From contig UCKS01000003.1 in assembly GCA_900473045.1 (NCBI GenBank), positions 122,584 through 186,583 of the forward strand: a DNA stretch of 64,000 nt, read 5' to 3'. Of the stretch, positions 53,037-62,065 are shown piece after piece (position 1 is the stretch's first letter; each line of letters starts with the position of its first letter). The translations under genes were made by a program, and so were the position numbers. A model generated the notes under the pieces. The model searched no databases and was not told the DNA's origin. It worked only from the letters and a program-made list of their open reading frames with translations. Source of the stretch: Hyphomicrobiales bacterium. Its GTDB lineage: Bacteria > Pseudomonadota > Alphaproteobacteria > Rhizobiales > Rhizobiaceae.

Positions 53037-53432
53037 ATATCGAAAATCAACGGATTGCCCCTGAAGAGCCTGCTGGTGGCGGATGCCCTGACCTGCACGG
53101 TGATGGGGACTATACTTCTTGCCGGGTCGGCGGCCATCAGCCCGATCACCCACATTCCCCAACCGTTGCTGCATTATGCCGGCCTCAGCCTTTTTCCGAT
53201 CGCGACCTTCATGGCCCTGACCGTCATGGCGTCAACGCCAAGATGGGCAGTTAACCTGGTGATCCTCGGCAATCTGCTCTGGGCTGTCGCCAGCGTGCTT
53301 CTGCCGGCCGGTGGCTTCGTTGCCCCGAACGCACTCGGCTGGTTCGTGCTGATTGGTCAGGCCGCAATCGTCGCCTTGCTGGCAAAACTGGAGCGCGACG
53401 CATCCGGCAATCGGCTGGCATCTCGCGCCTGA
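53037..53432 (+). CDS. Small four-helix membrane protein with a non-canonical start
   Basis: A protein of about 131 residues with four hydrophobic helices, SLLVADALTCTVMGTILLAG through FVLIGQAAIVALLAKLE. No ATG, GTG or TTG stands at the expected place. A good ribosome binding site (AAAGGAC at 53024-53030) is followed seven bases later by ATA (53037), giving (M)SKINGLPLKSLL; the first canonical codon, TTG, is at 53055. The start codon may be mutated or non-standard. It is divergent from the XRE regulator gene. The family is not certain. Confidence 0.6.
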   Translation: MSKINGLPLKSLLVADALTCTVMGTILLAGSAAISPITHIPQPLLHYAGLSLFPIATFMALTVMASTPRWAVNLVILGNLLWAVASVLLPAGGFVAPNALGWFVLIGQAAIVALLAKLERDASGNRLASRA

Positions 53433-53461
53433 TCTTTCCAGGGAAACTTCGGAGACAATCC

Positions 53462-53785
53462 ATGACATCCTTTGCCGTCGCGCGCCTGCGCAATGTTACC
53501 ATGAACCCGGACATCGGCGCCTATCTCGCCGCCATCGACGCGACGCTGGCTCCCTTTCAAGGCCGTTTCGTCATCCATGGCAGCAGCAAGGACATTCTGG
53601 AGGGCAGTTGGCCCGGCGACCTCGTCATCATCGCCTTCCCTGACCGGCAAACGGCCCACGCCTGGTATACCTCACCCGCCTATCAGGCAATCCTGCCGCT
53701 ACGGACCCGAAATTCCGACGCTGACATCATTCTTGTCGACTGCGTGGAAGACAATCATCAGGCCATCGATATCCTCAAGCTGTAA
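53462..53785 (+). CDS. DUF1330 family protein
   Basis: A 107-residue protein of the dimeric alpha+beta barrel type, with the DUF1330 elements YLAAIDATLAPFQGRFVIHG and FPDRQTAHAWYTSPAYQAI. The family has no proven function. It follows the small membrane protein after 29 bases, so the two are likely one transcript under the XRE regulator. The 213 bases after it (53786-53998) show no further gene. Confidence 0.88.
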   Translation: MTSFAVARLRNVTMNPDIGAYLAAIDATLAPFQGRFVIHGSSKDILEGSWPGDLVIIAFPDRQTAHAWYTSPAYQAILPLRTRNSDADIILVDCVEDNHQAIDILKL

Positions 53786-53998
53786 CCGATGCGCACGCAA
53801 GACCGGTTTGTGCTCAAACAGGCCGGTTCGCCGCCGGTGATCTTAACCCTGCCCCGAAGCTACCGTTAATTCCGTCGATTTACCGCTTGATGTCCGCGCC
53901 GCCAGATGAAAGCATCAGTGCGAGCGCGGTGTCACAGGCTGAGCACAGCAAGCGTCTAAAATCGCCGCAGACGGATCAACACTACAAGGGAGATATCC

Positions 53999-55843
53999 AT
54001 GATCAGACATTTGCGAACCGGGCTGATGACAGCCTCGATCCTTGCGCTTTCGTCCGGTGCCGCCTTCGCCGATTATGAATTGAACATCCTGCATATCAAC
54101 GATCTTCACTCACGCATCGAATCGATCAACAAGTTCGATTCCACCTGCTCGGCCGAGGAAGAGGGCAAGAACGAGTGCTTTGGCGGCGTCGCCCGTTTGA
54201 AAACGGTGATTGACGGCAAGCGTCAGGAACTGACCGGCAAGAACGTCCTGCTGCTCAACGCCGGTGACAATTTCCAGGGCTCGCTGTTCTTCACGACCTA
54301 CAAGGGTGCGGCAGAAGCCGAATTCCTCAACCTGATGAAGTTCGACGCCATGACCGTCGGTAATCACGAATTCGACGAGGGCGAGGACGGCCTGCTCACC
54401 TTCCTCGACAAGGCCACCTTCCCGGTTCTCTCCTCCAACGTTCTCGCCGGCTACAAGTCCAAGCTGGTTGATCGCATCAAGCCGTCGCTGGTGCTCGATG
54501 TCGGCGGCCAGAAGATCGGCATCGTCGGCGCGGTCACCAATGACACGACCGAAATCTCCTCGCCGGGCGACAATGTGCTGATCGGGCTCGATGTCGATAC
54601 GATCACCACCGCTGTGCAGGATCTGAAGAAACAGGGCGTCGACAAGATCATCGCGCTCACCCATGTCGGATATCTGCGCGACCTTACTGTTATCGCCAAG
54701 ATCCCCGATGTCGATATCGTCGTCGGCGGCCATTCCCACAGCCTGTTGTCCAACACCGACGAGAAGGCCGAAGGCCCCTACCCGACGATGGTCGACAACC
54801 CCGGCGGCTACAAGGTTCCGGTCGTCCAGGCCGGCTCCTACAGCAAGTATCTCGGCGATCTCGTCGTCAATTTCGACGATAACGGCGTCGTCAAGTCCGC
54901 CAAGGGCGATCCGATCCTGATCGATTCCAAGTTCAAGCCGGACGAAGCCGTGGTCGCCCGCGTCAAGGAAATGGCTAAGCCGATCGACGACCTGAAGGCG
55001 AAGATCATCGGCAAGACCGAGGCGGCAATCGACGGCACCCGTGAATCCTGCCGCGCCAAGGAATGCGAGATGGGCGATCTCGTCGCTGACGCCATGCTCG
55101 ATCGCGTCAAGGGCCAGGGCGTCACCATCGCCATCACCAATGGCGGCGGCTTGCGTGCCTCGATCGACGCCGGTGATGTCTCCATGAGCGAGGCGATTAC
55201 CGTCCTGCCGTTCCAGAACACGGTCGCAACCTTCCAGATCAAGGGCGCCGACATTGCTGCAGCGCTGGAAAACGGCCTCAGCCAGATCGAGGAAGCCGGC
55301 GGCCGTTTTCCGCAAGTGGCCGGTATGAAGTTCTCCTTCGATAGAAGCCGCCCGATCGGCAGCCGGATTTCGGTCGTCGAGGTCAAGGAAGGCGAAGCCT
55401 ATGTGCCGCTCGATGCGGGCAAGACCTACAATGTCGTCACCAACAACTTCATGCGCAATGGCGGCGATGGTTACAGCATCTTCAAGACCAAGGCCGAAAA
55501 TGCCTATGACTACGGTCCGGGCCTCGAGACGGTTCTTGCCGATTACCTGACGGCCAACAATCCCTACAAGCCGAAGACTGACGGCCGCATCACCGAAATC
55601 GCCGCTGCGACACCGGCAGAACCATCGACCCAGACCAGCACCGACACGGCCGTCACCACCGACGCCAAGCCTGCGGCAACCGCCGAAAGCAAGCATGTCA
55701 TCGTCAAGGGCGATACGCTCTGGGATCTGGCCAAGGCCGTCTATGGCAATGGCGAGTTGTGGAAGACCATTGCCAAGGCCAACGGCGATCCGGCCCCGAG
55801 GCACCTGGAAATCGGCAAGGAACTGACGATTCCCGCCAAGTAA
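53999..55843 (+). CDS. Periplasmic 5'-nucleotidase/metallophosphatase with C-terminal LysM domain
   Basis: A 614-residue secreted enzyme. The signal peptide ends near residue 25 (AAFA/D). The metallophosphatase domain (about 28-330) has ILHINDLHSR, NAGDNFQG, VGNHEFDEG and VGGHSHSLL. The 5'-nucleotidase C-terminal domain (about 335-530) has ITNGGGLRASI and NNFMRNGGDGYSIF. After a Thr/Ala-rich linker, a LysM domain (about 560-614, VKGDTLWDLAKAVYG) should bind peptidoglycan. It likely splits nucleotides such as UDP-sugars or AMP at the wall. A strong terminator follows. Confidence 0.92.
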   Translation: MIRHLRTGLMTASILALSSGAAFADYELNILHINDLHSRIESINKFDSTCSAEEEGKNECFGGVARLKTVIDGKRQELTGKNVLLLNAGDNFQGSLFFTTYKGAAEAEFLNLMKFDAMTVGNHEFDEGEDGLLTFLDKATFPVLSSNVLAGYKSKLVDRIKPSLVLDVGGQKIGIVGAVTNDTTEISSPGDNVLIGLDVDTITTAVQDLKKQGVDKIIALTHVGYLRDLTVIAKIPDVDIVVGGHSHSLLSNTDEKAEGPYPTMVDNPGGYKVPVVQAGSYSKYLGDLVVNFDDNGVVKSAKGDPILIDSKFKPDEAVVARVKEMAKPIDDLKAKIIGKTEAAIDGTRESCRAKECEMGDLVADAMLDRVKGQGVTIAITNGGGLRASIDAGDVSMSEAITVLPFQNTVATFQIKGADIAAALENGLSQIEEAGGRFPQVAGMKFSFDRSRPIGSRISVVEVKEGEAYVPLDAGKTYNVVTNNFMRNGGDGYSIFKTKAENAYDYGPGLETVLADYLTANNPYKPKTDGRITEIAAATPAEPSTQTSTDTAVTTDAKPAATAESKHVIVKGDTLWDLAKAVYGNGELWKTIAKANGDPAPRHLEIGKELTIPAK

Positions 55844-55867
55844 GACAATATGTCTCTTGCCAAACAG

Positions 55868-55900
55868 CCGGTCCGGGGTTCCCCGGGCCGGTTTTTCTTT
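55868..55900 (+). terminator. Terminator after the LysM 5'-nucleotidase gene
   Basis: An 11-bp stem with one G-T pair (CCGGTCCGGGG/CCCCGGGCCGG) and a two-base loop is followed by five T residues. Confidence 0.9.
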
Positions 55901-55971
55901 TTAAGAACGGCATGAACCGCACGCGCGCCTTGCCGTATAAGAGACGCCACCCATACACTGCAGGATATGCC

Positions 55972-57006
55972 ATGATCGCCGCCACAGAGATGACCGCCCC
56001 GAACCATCCGCCCGTCAAGTTTGGCAAAGTGGGTGTGCTGCTGGTCAACCTCGGCACGCCCGATGGAACCGACAAGGTGTCGATGCGGCGCTATCTCAAG
56101 GAATTCCTGATGGACCGTCGGGTAATCGAGTGGTCGCCGTTCTTCTGGTATCCGATCCTGTTCGGCATCGTGCTCAACACAAGGCCCGCCAAGGTCGGCA
56201 AGGCCTATGAGACGATCTGGAATAACGAGCTCAACGAGAGCTACCTGCGCACCTATACCCGCAACCAGGCAGAGACCATGGCAAAATCCTTCGCCGATCT
56301 GCCGAATGTGCGGATCGACTGGGCGATGCGCTACGGCCAGCCGTCGATCAGGTCGAAGATGGACGAACTGCAGAAGGACGGCTGCGAAAAGATCCTCGTG
56401 TTTCCGCTCTATCCGCAATATGCGGCCGCAACGACCGCGACCGTCAACGACGAGGCTTTCAAGGCCCTGCTCAAGATGCGCTGGCAGCCGGCTTTGCGCA
56501 CGGTCGCGCCCTATCATGACGACCCGGTCTACATCGAGGCGCTGGCCAATTCGATCACCAGCCACCTCGCCACGCTCGACTGGGAGCCGGAAGTGGTGCT
56601 GACGTCCTTCCACGGCATCCCGCAATCCTATTTCGACAAAGGCGACCCCTATTACTGTCAGTGTCAGAAAACGGCACGGCTGGTGCGCGAAAAACTTGGC
56701 TGGTCCAAGGAAAAGCTGCAGGTCACCTTCCAGTCCCGCTTCGGGCCGGAAGAATGGCTGCAGCCCTATACCGACAAGACCGTCGAGAAGCTCGGCAAGG
56801 AAGGCGTCAAGCGCATCGCCGTGATCAATCCGGGCTTCGTCTCGGATTGTCTGGAAACGCTGGAGGAAATCGCCGAACAGGCCGCCGAGAGCTTCCACCA
56901 TGCTGGTGGCGAAAAGTTTACGCATATCCCCTGCTTGAACGACAGCGAGGGCGGGATGCGCGTTCTGGAGCATGTAGTACGCCGGGAACTGATGGGCTGG
57001 GTTTAG
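55972..57006 (+). CDS. hemH: Ferrochelatase
   Basis: A 344-residue enzyme that inserts iron into protoporphyrin IX, the last step of haem synthesis. The N-terminal [15 protein letters not shown], the catalytic His in [14 protein letters not shown] and the later [11 protein letters not shown] and [15 protein letters not shown] motifs are characteristic. The ATG at 55972 ([10 protein letters not shown]) follows AGGA. It overlaps the convergent queE by four bases. Confidence 0.94.
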   Translation: MIAATEMTAPNHPPVKFGKVGVLLVNLGTPDGTDKVSMRRYLKEFLMDRRVIEWSPFFWYPILFGIVLNTRPAKVGKAYETIWNNELNESYLRTYTRNQAETMAKSFADLPNVRIDWAMRYGQPSIRSKMDELQKDGCEKILVFPLYPQYAAATTATVNDEAFKALLKMRWQPALRTVAPYHDDPVYIEALANSITSHLATLDWEPEVVLTSFHGIPQSYFDKGDPYYCQCQKTARLVREKLGWSKEKLQVTFQSRFGPEEWLQPYTDKTVEKLGKEGVKRIAVINPGFVSDCLETLEEIAEQAAESFHHAGGEKFTHIPCLNDSEGGMRVLEHVVRRELMGWV

Positions 57007-57743
57007 ACCCCGCGCCTGTTGCCCCACAAAAGCACATGCAGCTGCGGCAGCACACGGGCGCCGAACCAGCGATCCTGCGTCACCCTGTCGACCAGCCAGC
57101 GCATGCGCTCGGCGATGCCGTCCATGTCGATACCCGCATCCACCTCGTCGCCACCCGGCGGCGTGTGGTTGCCCGGCTGCAGATAGACCGGCAGCTGCGG
57201 ATAGCGAGCCGCCGCATCGCGGGCGTAGGCATAGTCCGCCTCGTCGAACAAAACGATCTTCAGCACCATTTGCGGCCGCCCGCCAGCGGCCTCAAGACAG
57301 CGATCGAACAACGCCCAGTCCGTTTCCATGCCGCTGGAGGGCGGCTTGGGGCTCAGAACCAGCACGTCGAGATCGGCAAACCAGTCCTTCGCCACGGAGC
57401 CCTGCGTTTCCAGCGCAAAACGGTACCCGTCCTCATCGCCAAGCTTGATCAGTGCGCCCAACGGCTGGATCGCAGGATTGCCTCCCGACAAGGACACTGT
57501 GACCGGCACTCCGCCGGAAAGCCGTCTCACTTCATCCCATACCGCCTGCGGTGTCATCGGCGTCCAGTCGTCGCGATACCGGCTGTCAACCGCATGCAGG
57601 CTGTCGCACCACGAACAGCGATAATCACAGCCACCGGTGCGCACGAAAACGGTGGGCAGGCCGATCAGCACGCCCTCGCCCTGGATCGTCGGGCCGAACA
57701 TCTCCGACACGCGAATGACGTCGGCTTTCTCCCCGGCCGTCAC
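57003..57743 (-). CDS. queE: 7-carboxy-7-deazaguanine synthase
   Basis: A 246-residue radical-SAM enzyme that makes the 7-deazaguanine core of queuosine from carboxy-tetrahydropterin. The cluster cysteines are in [10 protein letters not shown] (CxxxCxxC). Earlier, FGPTIQGEG is the family start. I chose the GTG at 57743, which overlaps the queD stop (GTGA); earlier codons lie inside queD. It is the third gene of the queCDE unit. Confidence 0.93.
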   Translation of the reverse strand: MTAGEKADVIRVSEMFGPTIQGEGVLIGLPTVFVRTGGCDYRCSWCDSLHAVDSRYRDDWTPMTPQAVWDEVRRLSGGVPVTVSLSGGNPAIQPLGALIKLGDEDGYRFALETQGSVAKDWFADLDVLVLSPKPPSSGMETDWALFDRCLEAAGGRPQMVLKIVLFDEADYAYARDAAARYPQLPVYLQPGNHTPPGGDEVDAGIDMDGIAERMRWLVDRVTQDRWFGARVLPQLHVLLWGNRRGV

Positions 57744-58096
57744 GGCCGGTATTCCGCCCAGGTCTTGGGCGTCTCGCTGACTTTCACCGACACCGTTTCC
57801 GGCAGCCGCGTCTTGCACCAGTCATAGAAATGCCGCGCCAGACATTCGGCTGTCACCCGGTCATGTCCGAGAACATCGTTGAGGTGACGGTGATCGAAGC
57901 CTTCGTCGATATAGCGTTTGAGCGGTGACAGCTCGTGATAGTCGCGCACGAAACCGTGCTCGTTCAGTTCATCAGCGGCAAGCTCCACCACGACCACATA
58001 ATTATGTCCATGCAGCCGTGCGCATTGATGATCGGCCGGAAGACTGGTGAGCTGGTGCGAAGCGGAGAAATGAAACTCCTTGCTGATGCGAAACAT
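57740..58096 (-). CDS. queD: 6-carboxy-5,6,7,8-tetrahydropterin synthase
   Basis: A 118-residue enzyme that turns dihydroneopterin triphosphate into 6-carboxytetrahydropterin for queuosine. Zinc histidines lie in HFSASHQL and LHGHNY; the catalytic Cys is in DHQCARLHG and the Asp/His pair in FDHRHLND. The ATG at 58096 overlaps the queC stop by one base, and the stop overlaps the queE GTG. Confidence 0.94.
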   Translation of the reverse strand: MFRISKEFHFSASHQLTSLPADHQCARLHGHNYVVVVELAADELNEHGFVRDYHELSPLKRYIDEGFDHRHLNDVLGHDRVTAECLARHFYDWCKTRLPETVSVKVSETPKTWAEYRP

Positions 58097-58806
58097 CACT
58101 TCACCTCCGTGGCTGAAAACCCGCCAGTGGCCGAGACCCAGAAATCGGCGTCCTCGTAGTCCGTTGGATCGGCGATGCCAGCCAGGTGAAAGGCCTCGCG
58201 CCGCTCGACGCAGGTGCCGCATCGCCCGCAATGGCGCGCACCGCCCTTGTAGCAGGACCATGTCTGCGCAAACGGCGTACCATTCTTGGCACCGTCCGTG
58301 ACGATATCGGCCTTCGAACCGTTCACATAGGGCGCATAGAGCGTGACTGCGGCATATCCCTCGGTCGCGTGGTTTTGCATGGTCTGGAAGGCATCGATGA
58401 AACCCGGGCGGCAATCGGGATAGATGAAGTGATCGCCACCATGCACGGCGGTGGCCACCGCATCGGCCTTCTGGGCTGCGGCCACCCCGAAGGCAATCGC
58501 CAGCATGATGGCGTTGCGGTTGGGCACGACCGTCGCCTTCATCGTTTCCTCGGCATAATGCCCGTCGGGAACGGCGATATCGTCGGTCAGCGCCGAACCG
58601 GTCAGATGCGCGCCGATCGCACCGATATCGATGATGTGATGCGGCACGTTCAGCCGCACGGCACAGGCCGCGGCAAAATCCAGCTCCTTTTTGTGGCGCT
58701 GGCCGTAGTCGAAGGAGAGAAGCGCTGCAAGCGTATGTTCGGCTGCCACCTTGTGGGCAAGCGAAACGGAATCCAATCCGCCAGAGCAGATCACGATGGT
58801 TTTCAT
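58096..58806 (-). CDS. queC: 7-cyano-7-deazaguanine synthase
   Basis: A 236-residue enzyme that makes preQ0 from 7-carboxy-7-deazaguanine with ATP and ammonia. The PP-loop SGGLDS is near the N-terminus, and the zinc cysteines are in SCYKGGARHCGRCGTC. It is the first gene of queC-queD-queE. A preQ1-I riboswitch directly precedes it, with its tail serving as ribosome binding site. Confidence 0.95.
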   Translation of the reverse strand: MKTIVICSGGLDSVSLAHKVAAEHTLAALLSFDYGQRHKKELDFAAACAVRLNVPHHIIDIGAIGAHLTGSALTDDIAVPDGHYAEETMKATVVPNRNAIMLAIAFGVAAAQKADAVATAVHGGDHFIYPDCRPGFIDAFQTMQNHATEGYAAVTLYAPYVNGSKADIVTDGAKNGTPFAQTWSCYKGGARHCGRCGTCVERREAFHLAGIADPTDYEDADFWVSATGGFSATEVK

Positions 58807-58810
58807 ATCT

Positions 58811-58846
58811 TAGTCCTTGTTTTGACCGGGTAGGCTGCGACCGGTA
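58811..58846 (-). promoter_or_regulatory. preQ1-I riboswitch upstream of queC
   Basis: Read on the minus strand, the leader has the P1 stem ACCGG/CCGGT (58841-58845 and 58825-58829), a loop beginning UCGCAG, and the A-rich tail AAAACAAGGA. The known preQ1 class I riboswitch has the same stem size, the UCGCAG loop and AAAACAAGG. The AAGGA of the tail (58814-58818) lies eight bases before the queC ATG, so ligand binding, which folds the tail into the pseudoknot, would hide the ribosome binding site. This makes the operon shut off when preQ1 (and likely preQ0) is plentiful. Confidence 0.9.
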
Positions 58847-58961
58847 AGCGAATGTGCGCTCTTTAAGTCAAAGAACCACCTTTGTGAATGGGGAAATCCG
58901 CTGGCTTCTTGACGCCGGTTGCGTAAAGTGCGGCGAAACAAACCTTTAAGGGAGAAACCGG

Positions 58962-59969
58962 ATGCCGTTAGCCGGACTGGACATCGTCGTCATCGCCTTC
59001 GTGGTCCTCGTCATCCTTGTGCTGTTCGCCGGCATCAAGACCGTACCGCAAGGGTATCGTTACACGGTGGAACGTTTCGGCCGCTATACCAGAACCCTTG
59101 AGCCCGGCCTCAACATCATCATCCCATTCATCGACAAGATCGGCGCCCGGATGAACGTCATGGAGCAGGTGCTCGACGTGCCGACGCAGGAAGTCATCAC
59201 CCGCGACAATGCCAGCTGCGCCGCCGATGCCGTCGCCTTCTACCAGGTGCTGAACGCCGCCGAGGCGGCCTATCAGGTCTCCGACCTGCAAAGCGCCATC
59301 CTCAACCTGACGATGACCAACATCCGCTCCGTCATGGGCTCGATGGACCTCGACGAACTGCTGTCCAACCGCGAGATCATCAACGACAAACTGCTGCATG
59401 TGGTCGACGAAGCCGTTGGCCCCTGGGGTATCAAGGTCACCCGCGTCGAGATCAAGGACATCCAGCCGCCGAAGGATCTGGTCGATGCCATGGCCCGCCA
59501 GATGAAGGCCGAGCGCGAAAAGCGCGCCCAGGTGCTGGAAGCCGAAGGCTCGCGTAACGCCCAGATCCTGCGCGCCGAGGGCGCCAAGCAGTCGGCGATC
59601 CTGCAGGCCGAAGGCCAGCGCGAAGCCGCCTTCCGCGATGCCGAAGCGCGCGAGCGTCTGGCCGAAGCCGAAGCCAAGGCCACCAAGATGGTCTCGGAAG
59701 CTATCGCCGCCGGCGACGTGCAGGCGATCAACTACTTCGTCGCCCAGAAATACACCGAGGCGATGGCCGCGATCGGCACGGCGCCGAACTCCAAGATCGT
59801 GCTGATGCCGATGGAGGCGTCCTCGCTGATTGGCTCGCTCGGCGGTATCGGTGCGATTGCCCGGGAAGTGTTCGGCAATGGCGGCGATACGCCGGCCCCG
59901 GCCCGTCAGCCGCTGCCGCGCACGGTTCCGGTCCGCAATCCGTTCGACACCACCAAGCAGGAAGGCTGA
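58962..59969 (+). CDS. SPFH/Band 7 (stomatin-like, QmcA-type) membrane protein
   Basis: A 335-residue protein with one N-terminal membrane helix (about residues 5-25), the Band 7 domain (about 28-190, with VPQGYRYTVERFGRYTRTLEPG cut to its core VERFGRYTRTLEPG) and a long alanine/glutamate-rich helix (about 190-265). It builds ring-like scaffolds in the membrane and is often near FtsH in other bacteria. The pairing with the downstream NfeD gene (3-base gap) is the classic arrangement. Confidence 0.92.
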   Translation: MPLAGLDIVVIAFVVLVILVLFAGIKTVPQGYRYTVERFGRYTRTLEPGLNIIIPFIDKIGARMNVMEQVLDVPTQEVITRDNASCAADAVAFYQVLNAAEAAYQVSDLQSAILNLTMTNIRSVMGSMDLDELLSNREIINDKLLHVVDEAVGPWGIKVTRVEIKDIQPPKDLVDAMARQMKAEREKRAQVLEAEGSRNAQILRAEGAKQSAILQAEGQREAAFRDAEARERLAEAEAKATKMVSEAIAAGDVQAINYFVAQKYTEAMAAIGTAPNSKIVLMPMEASSLIGSLGGIGAIAREVFGNGGDTPAPARQPLPRTVPVRNPFDTTKQEG

Positions 59970-59972
59970 TCG

Positions 59973-60431
59973 ATGATCGAGCGCATCGTTCTTGAGCTTG
60001 GCCCCTGGAGTTGGTGGGTTCTTGGTCTGGTGCTTCTGGCAGCAGAAGTCGTCGCGCCCGGCGTCTTTCTCGTCTGGATCGGCATTGCCGCCATCCTGAC
60101 CGGTGCCGTCTCGCTGCTGCTCTGGGACGCCGGTTTCTGGGTCTGGCAGGCACAGTTGGTGTTCTTTGCCGTTCTCTCGGTTGCCGCCGTCTTCATCGGC
60201 CGCCGGCTGCTTGCCCGCTCGGGCAATACATCCGACGAACCACTGCTCAACCAGCGCGGCGCCCGCCTCATCGGCCGCACCGCCGTACTGGAACAGCCGA
60301 TCACCGAAGGACGTGGCCGGATCCGGCTCGATGCCACGACCTGGCCCGTCAACGGACCGGAGCTACCCGCCGGCACCCGCGTCAGGGTGACCGGCAGCAG
60401 CGGCAGCCACCTGATCGTTGAAAGCGCCTGA
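59973..60431 (+). CDS. NfeD family membrane protein
   Basis: A 152-residue protein with about three hydrophobic helices (about 10-75) and a C-terminal OB-fold domain (about 90-150, with LIGRTAVLEQPI and GTRVRVTGSSG). It is the short NfeD1b type without a protease domain, the usual partner of stomatin-like proteins. It starts three bases after the SPFH gene. Confidence 0.9.
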   Translation: MIERIVLELGPWSWWVLGLVLLAAEVVAPGVFLVWIGIAAILTGAVSLLLWDAGFWVWQAQLVFFAVLSVAAVFIGRRLLARSGNTSDEPLLNQRGARLIGRTAVLEQPITEGRGRIRLDATTWPVNGPELPAGTRVRVTGSSGSHLIVESA

Positions 60432-60525
60432 AAAGACAGCCGAATGCCGTTCTGGAAAGGAATGGTTAACCACATCCGTTTACGGTTGCTCAACACTGGT
60501 AAACGGATTTCCGGGCATTCGGCAG

Positions 60526-62001
60526 ATGACGCCATTCTATCCACGCAGGAAGAGGACGACCCTCGCGCGCCCGGCAGCCACTGCGGCTTGGCTGATGGCC
60601 AGCTGCGCGCTGTTTTTGCCGCAAACCGTCTTCGCCCAGGCTCTTCTTCCCGCATCGGACAGCACCCCAGCTTCGACAGCGGATGTAGCCACTGTGCCCG
60701 GTACAGCATTGCCCGGCGCTGAGCCTGCACCGGATGCCGCGATCACCACCGGCTCGATCAGCACCGATGCCGGCGAACCATTGCTCAATGACCCTACGGT
60801 CGACGAGGACATGGCCCGCACCAACCTGCGCGAAAATACCGTCGACGGCCTCCGGTCACAGCTCGATATCGATCGCAACGATGCGCAAGGCGTCCGGTTT
60901 GGCAGCTTCGTCCTGAAGCCGACGCTCGGCCAGACCTATAATTTCGAGAGCAACAAGACCGGCAGCTCCAAGGAAAACCGCAGCTATCTCGAGACCGGCC
61001 TGAAGGGCACGCTGACCTCCGACTGGTCGCGCCACCAGCTGACGGTCAACGGCGAAGGCACTTGGCAGCGCAACGTTTCCGGCTCCGGTGAGACGGAACC
61101 GACCGCCGATCTCGAAGCAGCCCTCAGGCTCGACCTTTCCGAACAGACGACCGCGACGCTGAAGGCCGGCTATCATTTCGAGCGCGAGGATTCGTCCGAC
61201 CCGAATGCGATCAGCAATGCCAGCGTCCAGTCCGGCATCGACCAATATACGCTTGGCGCCGGCATCGAGCGCGATTTCGGCATCCTGCGCGGCTCCGCCA
61301 AGATCGATTTTGACCGCTATGTCTATGGCAACGCCGAACTCGAGAATGGTGGCACGCTGTCGCTGAAAGACAGAAACCGTAACGCAGGCGCACTCACCGT
61401 GCGTGTCGGTTACGAACTTTCACCGGCCCTCATTCCGTTCATCGAGGCATCGGCCGGAAAATCGCTCTACGACCTGCGCAGGGACACGCTGGGGTTTGAG
61501 CGGTCCTACAACAGCTATGGCGCCCGCGCCGGTATCGAGGCGGATCTCGGCGAAAAGCTCAATGGCGAAATCGCCCTCGGTTATCAAACCTACCGGTTTG
61601 AAGACAGCCGGCTGGACGATTTGAAGGGCTTCACCGTCGATGGCACGATCAACTGGTCGCCGCAACGCGGCACCAACATAGCCTATGGCGTTTCAACCGG
61701 CATCGAACCATCGACGGCCGCGGGCGAAAGCGGCGCCATGGTCTACACCCTGAGCAGCGGGGCCACCCATGAACTGCGCAACGCTCTGGTGGCACGGCTG
61801 TCGAATAGCCTGACGCTGCGCAATTTCCCCAGCGGCAATCAGGATGACGAGAGGGTCTGGGCGACGGGTGCCGGCCTCACCTGGGACCTCAACCGCTACC
61901 TCGCCCTGACCGGCGATGTCAGCTACGAGCGCACCACCCGCGATAGCGGACCGGCAACCAACATCGCGCGCGTCGGCGTCGGCCTGACCCTGCGCCGCTG
62001 A
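60526..62001 (+). CDS. Outer-membrane beta-barrel protein
   Basis: A 491-residue exported protein. The signal peptide ends near residue 37 (TVFAQA). After a Thr/Pro/Ala-rich linker (about 40-110), the remainder shows alternating beta-strand patterns with many aromatic residues (for example TLKAGYHFERED, IGRDFG-like turns, and the final VGVGLTLRR ending in a basic C-terminus). This fits the outer-membrane barrel class found beside exopolysaccharide genes. It precedes the convergent uridylyltransferase gene, which makes a role in polysaccharide export plausible. Confidence 0.82.
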   Translation: MTPFYPRRKRTTLARPAATAAWLMASCALFLPQTVFAQALLPASDSTPASTADVATVPGTALPGAEPAPDAAITTGSISTDAGEPLLNDPTVDEDMARTNLRENTVDGLRSQLDIDRNDAQGVRFGSFVLKPTLGQTYNFESNKTGSSKENRSYLETGLKGTLTSDWSRHQLTVNGEGTWQRNVSGSGETEPTADLEAALRLDLSEQTTATLKAGYHFEREDSSDPNAISNASVQSGIDQYTLGAGIERDFGILRGSAKIDFDRYVYGNAELENGGTLSLKDRNRNAGALTVRVGYELSPALIPFIEASAGKSLYDLRRDTLGFERSYNSYGARAGIEADLGEKLNGEIALGYQTYRFEDSRLDDLKGFTVDGTINWSPQRGTNIAYGVSTGIEPSTAAGESGAMVYTLSSGATHELRNALVARLSNSLTLRNFPSGNQDDERVWATGAGLTWDLNRYLALTGDVSYERTTRDSGPATNIARVGVGLTLRR

Positions 62002-62007
62002 TCCAAA

Positions 62008-62046
62008 AATAAAAAGAGCCCGCCGACCATTCCGCCAGCGGGCTCA
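62008..62046 (-). terminator. Terminator of the uridylyltransferase gene
   Basis: The stem GAGCCCGC/GCGGGCTC (62016-62023 and 62038-62045) with a 14-base loop has a T-run on the minus strand. It also separates the convergent barrel gene. Confidence 0.8.
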
Positions 62047-62065
62047 TTGATGTCTATCGGCTGGC

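Noticed and set aside
54110-55804. A 564-codon open frame opposite the 5'-nucleotidase gene
   Set aside because: The other strand has an unmistakable signal peptide, metallophosphatase motifs and LysM domain.
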